NCBI GenBank assembly: GCA_037179335.1
Contig: JAKZHN010000018.1
Span: forward strand, 372,001 to 436,000
DNA length: 64,000 nucleotides
Origin: Cyclaneusma minus
Taxonomy: Eukaryota; Ascomycota; Leotiomycetes; Marthamycetales; Marthamycetaceae
Reading direction: 5' to 3'
Made by a program: the position numbers and the translations under genes. The notes beneath the pieces were generated by a model. The model saw nothing but the letters and a program-made list of their open reading frames with translations, did no database searches and was not told the origin of the DNA. Below, piece by piece: positions 61,427 to 64,000 of the stretch (positions are counted from its first letter, which is position 1; every line of letters begins with the position of its first letter).

Positions 61427-62152
61427 TCCAATAAACGCGGAAAAATACCGGGTGGTTTTCGTAACGCGGATAATACTGTATGGAGCGGCTGCGGAAACTA
61501 CCGGTTCTTGTACGCACCCGTCGATTGGGCCTGGGAGCAGGCACGGGCCCGTGCCCCCACCTTCGATTTCGGGGATGGAGACGATCATGAGAAGCCCAGC
61601 CATACAAGTTTTTCTCCGTCCATAGAATCAGGTGGGCAGGAGAACCGCAAGCGATCGGTCACCAACGCGTCCGCGATCGCGACTCCTCACAAAGAGGCCC
61701 CACCTTCCAAGCATCAAGCTCAGTCGACACCGACTAAGGCTGCCGAATCAGAAGCTGCGGAAGAAGAGGTAGAGGAGGTGCCTCAGCCCAAGAAAAAGGA
61801 CGCTGGGAAGCCAGTCAAGCCCAACTTCCAGTGACAAGCCATCGCAGAGTTCTCCGAGGGCCAAAAGCCGAAGCCAATTGTGCAGAAGAAGGCATCCCAG
61901 GCCCCGGAGCCAGAGGCAGCACCGACGCAGGGAGAAGAGGAGGAACAGCCCGAGCAAGAAGACGAGCAGCCTGAAGACGAACAGCCTGGAGACGATTATG
62001 AGAAACCCGAGCCTGACACCGCCGAACAACCAGCAAAGACACCCAAGTTCAAGCCATCGTCCCAGCCAGTGGCTGAACCGAAGACACAGAGAGTGAACGA
62101 GGGTTCTTTTGAAAATCCCCTACCACAGCTACCGGAATTCGGAAGTGCTTGA
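61427..62152 (+). pseudogene. Truncated acidic/proline-rich ORF at the island edge, broken by one TGA
   Basis: The frame is open from the edge of the AT island: FRNADNTVWSGCGNYRFLYA, PVDWAWEQARARAPTFDFGD, then a disordered, acidic and Pro-rich tail. A TGA at 61832-61834 follows KPVKPNFQ. The same frame reopens at once as QAIAEFSEGQKPKPIVQKKA and runs to a stop at 62152 (ending PQLPEFGSA). A CGA-to-TGA change is the simplest cause; readthrough is possible but unsupported. The 5' end is missing because upstream DNA is AT-rich. It may be the tail of the gene whose start is at 24026, since both lie on the plus strand at opposite island edges. Confidence 0.55.
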
Positions 62153-62497
62153 CCGTTGATGAACTTCTCGGGGCATGCTTGTGGGATGATAACCGTTTCT
62201 GTTCAGATACTTGGTTGGGGAGAATCCAGCAGCGGTGGTACTATGAGAAATTGGGATGTTCGAGCTGGTGGTAGGAGACATTAATGGGAGTCGTGCTCGA
62301 AGTTGCTTGCAAGGGATATTAGGAATCGATGTTGCTGAGGCTTTGTCTTGATACCACAGTCGAGCATCGCGAATGAAACTTTCTGCCAGGGGAATATGAT
62401 TTCTGTTTCCCTATTGTTGTGTGTTTGCGCAACACTGTTGTCGTTCAACTTGGCTAATGCACTCGATCCTGGTGACTGCAACCCTTGACTCAAGCAT
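62153..62497. other. Intergenic region between converging genes
   Basis: This is the 3' flank of the truncated ORF (plus) and of the TIM-like gene (minus). I see nothing else. Confidence 0.5.
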
Positions 62498-63238
62498 TTA
62501 TCGTCCTATCTCCTCTATAACCGTCTTAAAGTTACCGATATCATGAGAAAATCTCCCAAGAAACAGCCCATCTACACCCTCCTTCATCGACTCATACGTC
62601 CCCGGCCCCGCACTCCCCCCATACAAGATCCTCACCTGCCTATCCCCCGCCACCTTCCTCAACTCTTTAGCAACACTAACCACATACTCCGCCTCCGCCG
62701 GCTCAGCCTGTCCAATCGCCCAATGCGGCTCATACGCAAAAACCACCAACCCCTCCGTAACAGCCAGCACAGCCTCCATCTGCGGCTGAATCTCCTCCCT
62801 CACTTCGTCAACCCCCCCCTTGTTTTTCTCTCCCACACAAACCAACGGCACCATGCCGTTTCTCTCTACCGCCCTCGCTTTCATAGCCACCATCTCATCC
62901 GTCTCGCCAAAAAGCCTTCTTCTCTCCGCATGTCCCAGCTCCACAATACCCACTCCTAGTTGGGAGAGGGAAAGGGGTGAGATTTCGCCGGTGTAGGCAC
63001 CGCTGTCTTCCCAGAAACAGTCTTGGGCGCCGAGACGGATGGTGGGAGCTGAGAGACGAAGGGTGGTGGATGCGGCGGGGAGACAAAGGAAGTCGGGGAT
63101 GAGGAAGATATCGATGTTGTGGGAGAGGGCGAGAGGGGCGAGCGATGTGCAGGCCAGTATGTATTCGGCAGTCTTTTCGAGACCGAAATACATCTTTAGG
63201 CTTACGCCTACCATTTTGCGGTCGCTGAGTGACGCCAT
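62498..63238 (-). CDS. Triosephosphate isomerase-family paralogue (possible tetrulose-phosphate isomerase)
   Basis: 246 aa, the usual TIM length, one exon. Catalytic positions are kept: Lys15 (GVSLKMYFG), His103 (ELGHAERRRLFGE) and Glu170 (AYEPHWAIG), plus phosphate-binding LYGGSAG (205-211). It departs from housekeeping TIM, which has NWKMN where this has SLKMY and SERR where this has AERR. The loop-6 hinge (WAIGTG in TIM) reads WAIGQA, and the phosphate motif GGSV reads GGSA. Asn-to-Ser before the catalytic Lys is, as I recall, shared by bacterial EryH/LerI-type tetrulose-phosphate isomerases. So it is probably a side-pathway sugar-phosphate isomerase rather than the glycolytic enzyme. Start MASLSD was chosen as the first Met; MVGVSLK (Met9) is an alternative. 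It is divergent from the gene starting at 63941. Confidence 0.88.
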   Translation of the reverse strand: MASLSDRKMVGVSLKMYFGLEKTAEYILACTSLAPLALSHNIDIFLIPDFLCLPAASTTLRLSAPTIRLGAQDCFWEDSGAYTGEISPLSLSQLGVGIVELGHAERRRLFGETDEMVAMKARAVERNGMVPLVCVGEKNKGGVDEVREEIQPQMEAVLAVTEGLVVFAYEPHWAIGQAEPAEAEYVVSVAKELRKVAGDRQVRILYGGSAGPGTYESMKEGVDGLFLGRFSHDIGNFKTVIEEIGR

Positions 63239-63940
63239 GATTTTGACGTATTTGTGGTAGCGAATGTGAGAGTAGCAACAGTGGGAGGATGTTGTCCAGG
63301 CTTCGACAGCAAGCTAGAACAGCTGAGAAGTCTACCCCAGAGCTCACCGCAATCCTCCAAGAGTTCAATATCTTCTAGAAATCGGAATCCGACATGGAGC
63401 TTCGGATTCAATGTTGAGAAACAGGTCATTCGTCCAAATAAGGTAACAGCGATCATGCATCGACAAGCATCCCAACAGCGGGAAAGCTCCACGCCCGTAT
63501 GTACCCCGCTACCCCACTTCAAACTCTCCGCGTCGTCGATTTCCCCGGATTGCCTAATCAGGACAACCGAGGCGGCTTTCAATCCGAGCTAGAGTAGCAC
63601 CAGTAGGACGATTTGATAATCTGTATACCAACTAGTAGTGTGGTAAGAGTCCGTCACTTACGAGAACTAGGCAAACCACATATGGGGACGGAATCCGTCC
63701 CGGCCTACATGTATGTTACATGTATGACAGACCCCAGCTCCTCTTCTCTCAAGCGAAGATCTTCTTTTCTCTCAAGCAAGGATAGAAGATGTCTTTTCCT
63801 TCGCACGTTCCTCGGTTCGTGAAATCTACCTTCTATACCATCAGATCTCCATCTGAGAACTCCTTCGTGCTTAACATACCTGCTTCCGTATACGGTATCC
63901 CTCATCTCCATTATACCGTTACCGTGCAAGATCGTGCAAG
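63239..63940. other. Shared promoter region of a divergent gene pair
   Basis: About 700 bp between the TIM-like gene and the plus-strand gene at 63941. It holds short direct duplications: CGTGCAAGAT twice just before the ATG (63923-63942), TCTCTCAAGC(G/A)A twice (63746-63780), and TACATGTATG twice (63706-63726). No gene inside. Confidence 0.5.
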
Positions 63941-64000
63941 ATGGCACCAGAAGCAGGCCTGAGAATCGTCATGGCCGGTGACCAGGTCCGAATCCCCTTT
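63941..64000 (+). CDS. N-terminus of a divergently transcribed gene, possibly RpiB-like
   Basis: Twenty codons, MAPEAGLRIVMAGDQVRIPF, run to the window edge. The pattern LRIVxxGDxxxIPF has the spacing of the RpiB/LacAB N-terminus (RIAIGxDHAGFELK), but the glycine after the Asp is absent. The adjacent TIM-like paralogue makes a sugar-phosphate isomerase partner attractive (EryH with EryI in bacteria). The identification is tentative; a second in-frame Met (codon 11) exists. Confidence 0.4.
   Translation, partial: MAPEAGLRIVMAGDQVRIPF

Overview
This window looks like a chromosome segment of a filamentous ascomycete (Pezizomycotina; Leotiomycetes is only a guess). Genes carry short introns with GTRAGT/GTATGT donors and CTAAC/CTGAC branch sites, and several families are fungus-specific (a Vac7-like protein, a DUF3824-type protein). 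The most telling feature is an abrupt switch from ordinary gene-bearing DNA to a 37 kb, extremely AT-rich, gene-free block, the hallmark of repeat-induced point mutation (RIP).

Layout. (1) 1-24,120, normal composition: the start of a Cys/Met-type PLP enzyme, a secreted S10 serine carboxypeptidase, a Vac7-like vacuolar membrane protein, a small DUF2256+DUF3253 fusion assembled here from two exons, a decayed ORF lying tail-to-tail with it, a proline/serine-rich hypothetical, a large RS/RE-rich DUF3824-type protein, a 418-aa hypothetical, a pentapeptide-repeat protein, a poorly resolved hypothetical gene and a tRNA-like element. (2) 24,121-61,426, the AT island. It contains a recognisable but dead Ty3/gypsy LTR retrotransposon (27,289-35,023, minus strand) with two 217-bp LTRs, a polypurine tract, and RT and integrase remnants. 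It also holds several clean micro- and minisatellites, one near-open relic frame (38,225-38,833) and one small patch that kept normal composition (46,931-47,090). (3) 61,427-64,000, normal composition: a truncated, TGA-interrupted ORF at the island edge, a divergent triosephosphate-isomerase paralogue, and the first 20 codons of a divergently transcribed gene.

Both island edges cut plus-strand coding sequence: a fresh gene start on the left (24,026) and the tail of an ORF on the right. The island may therefore have grown inside, or between, genes. I did not recognise a new defence or biosynthetic system. The most interesting items are the island with its relics, the DUF2256-DUF3253 fusion, the TIM-like paralogue next to a possible sugar-phosphate isomerase partner, and the tRNA-like element with a perfect 7-bp terminal stem.
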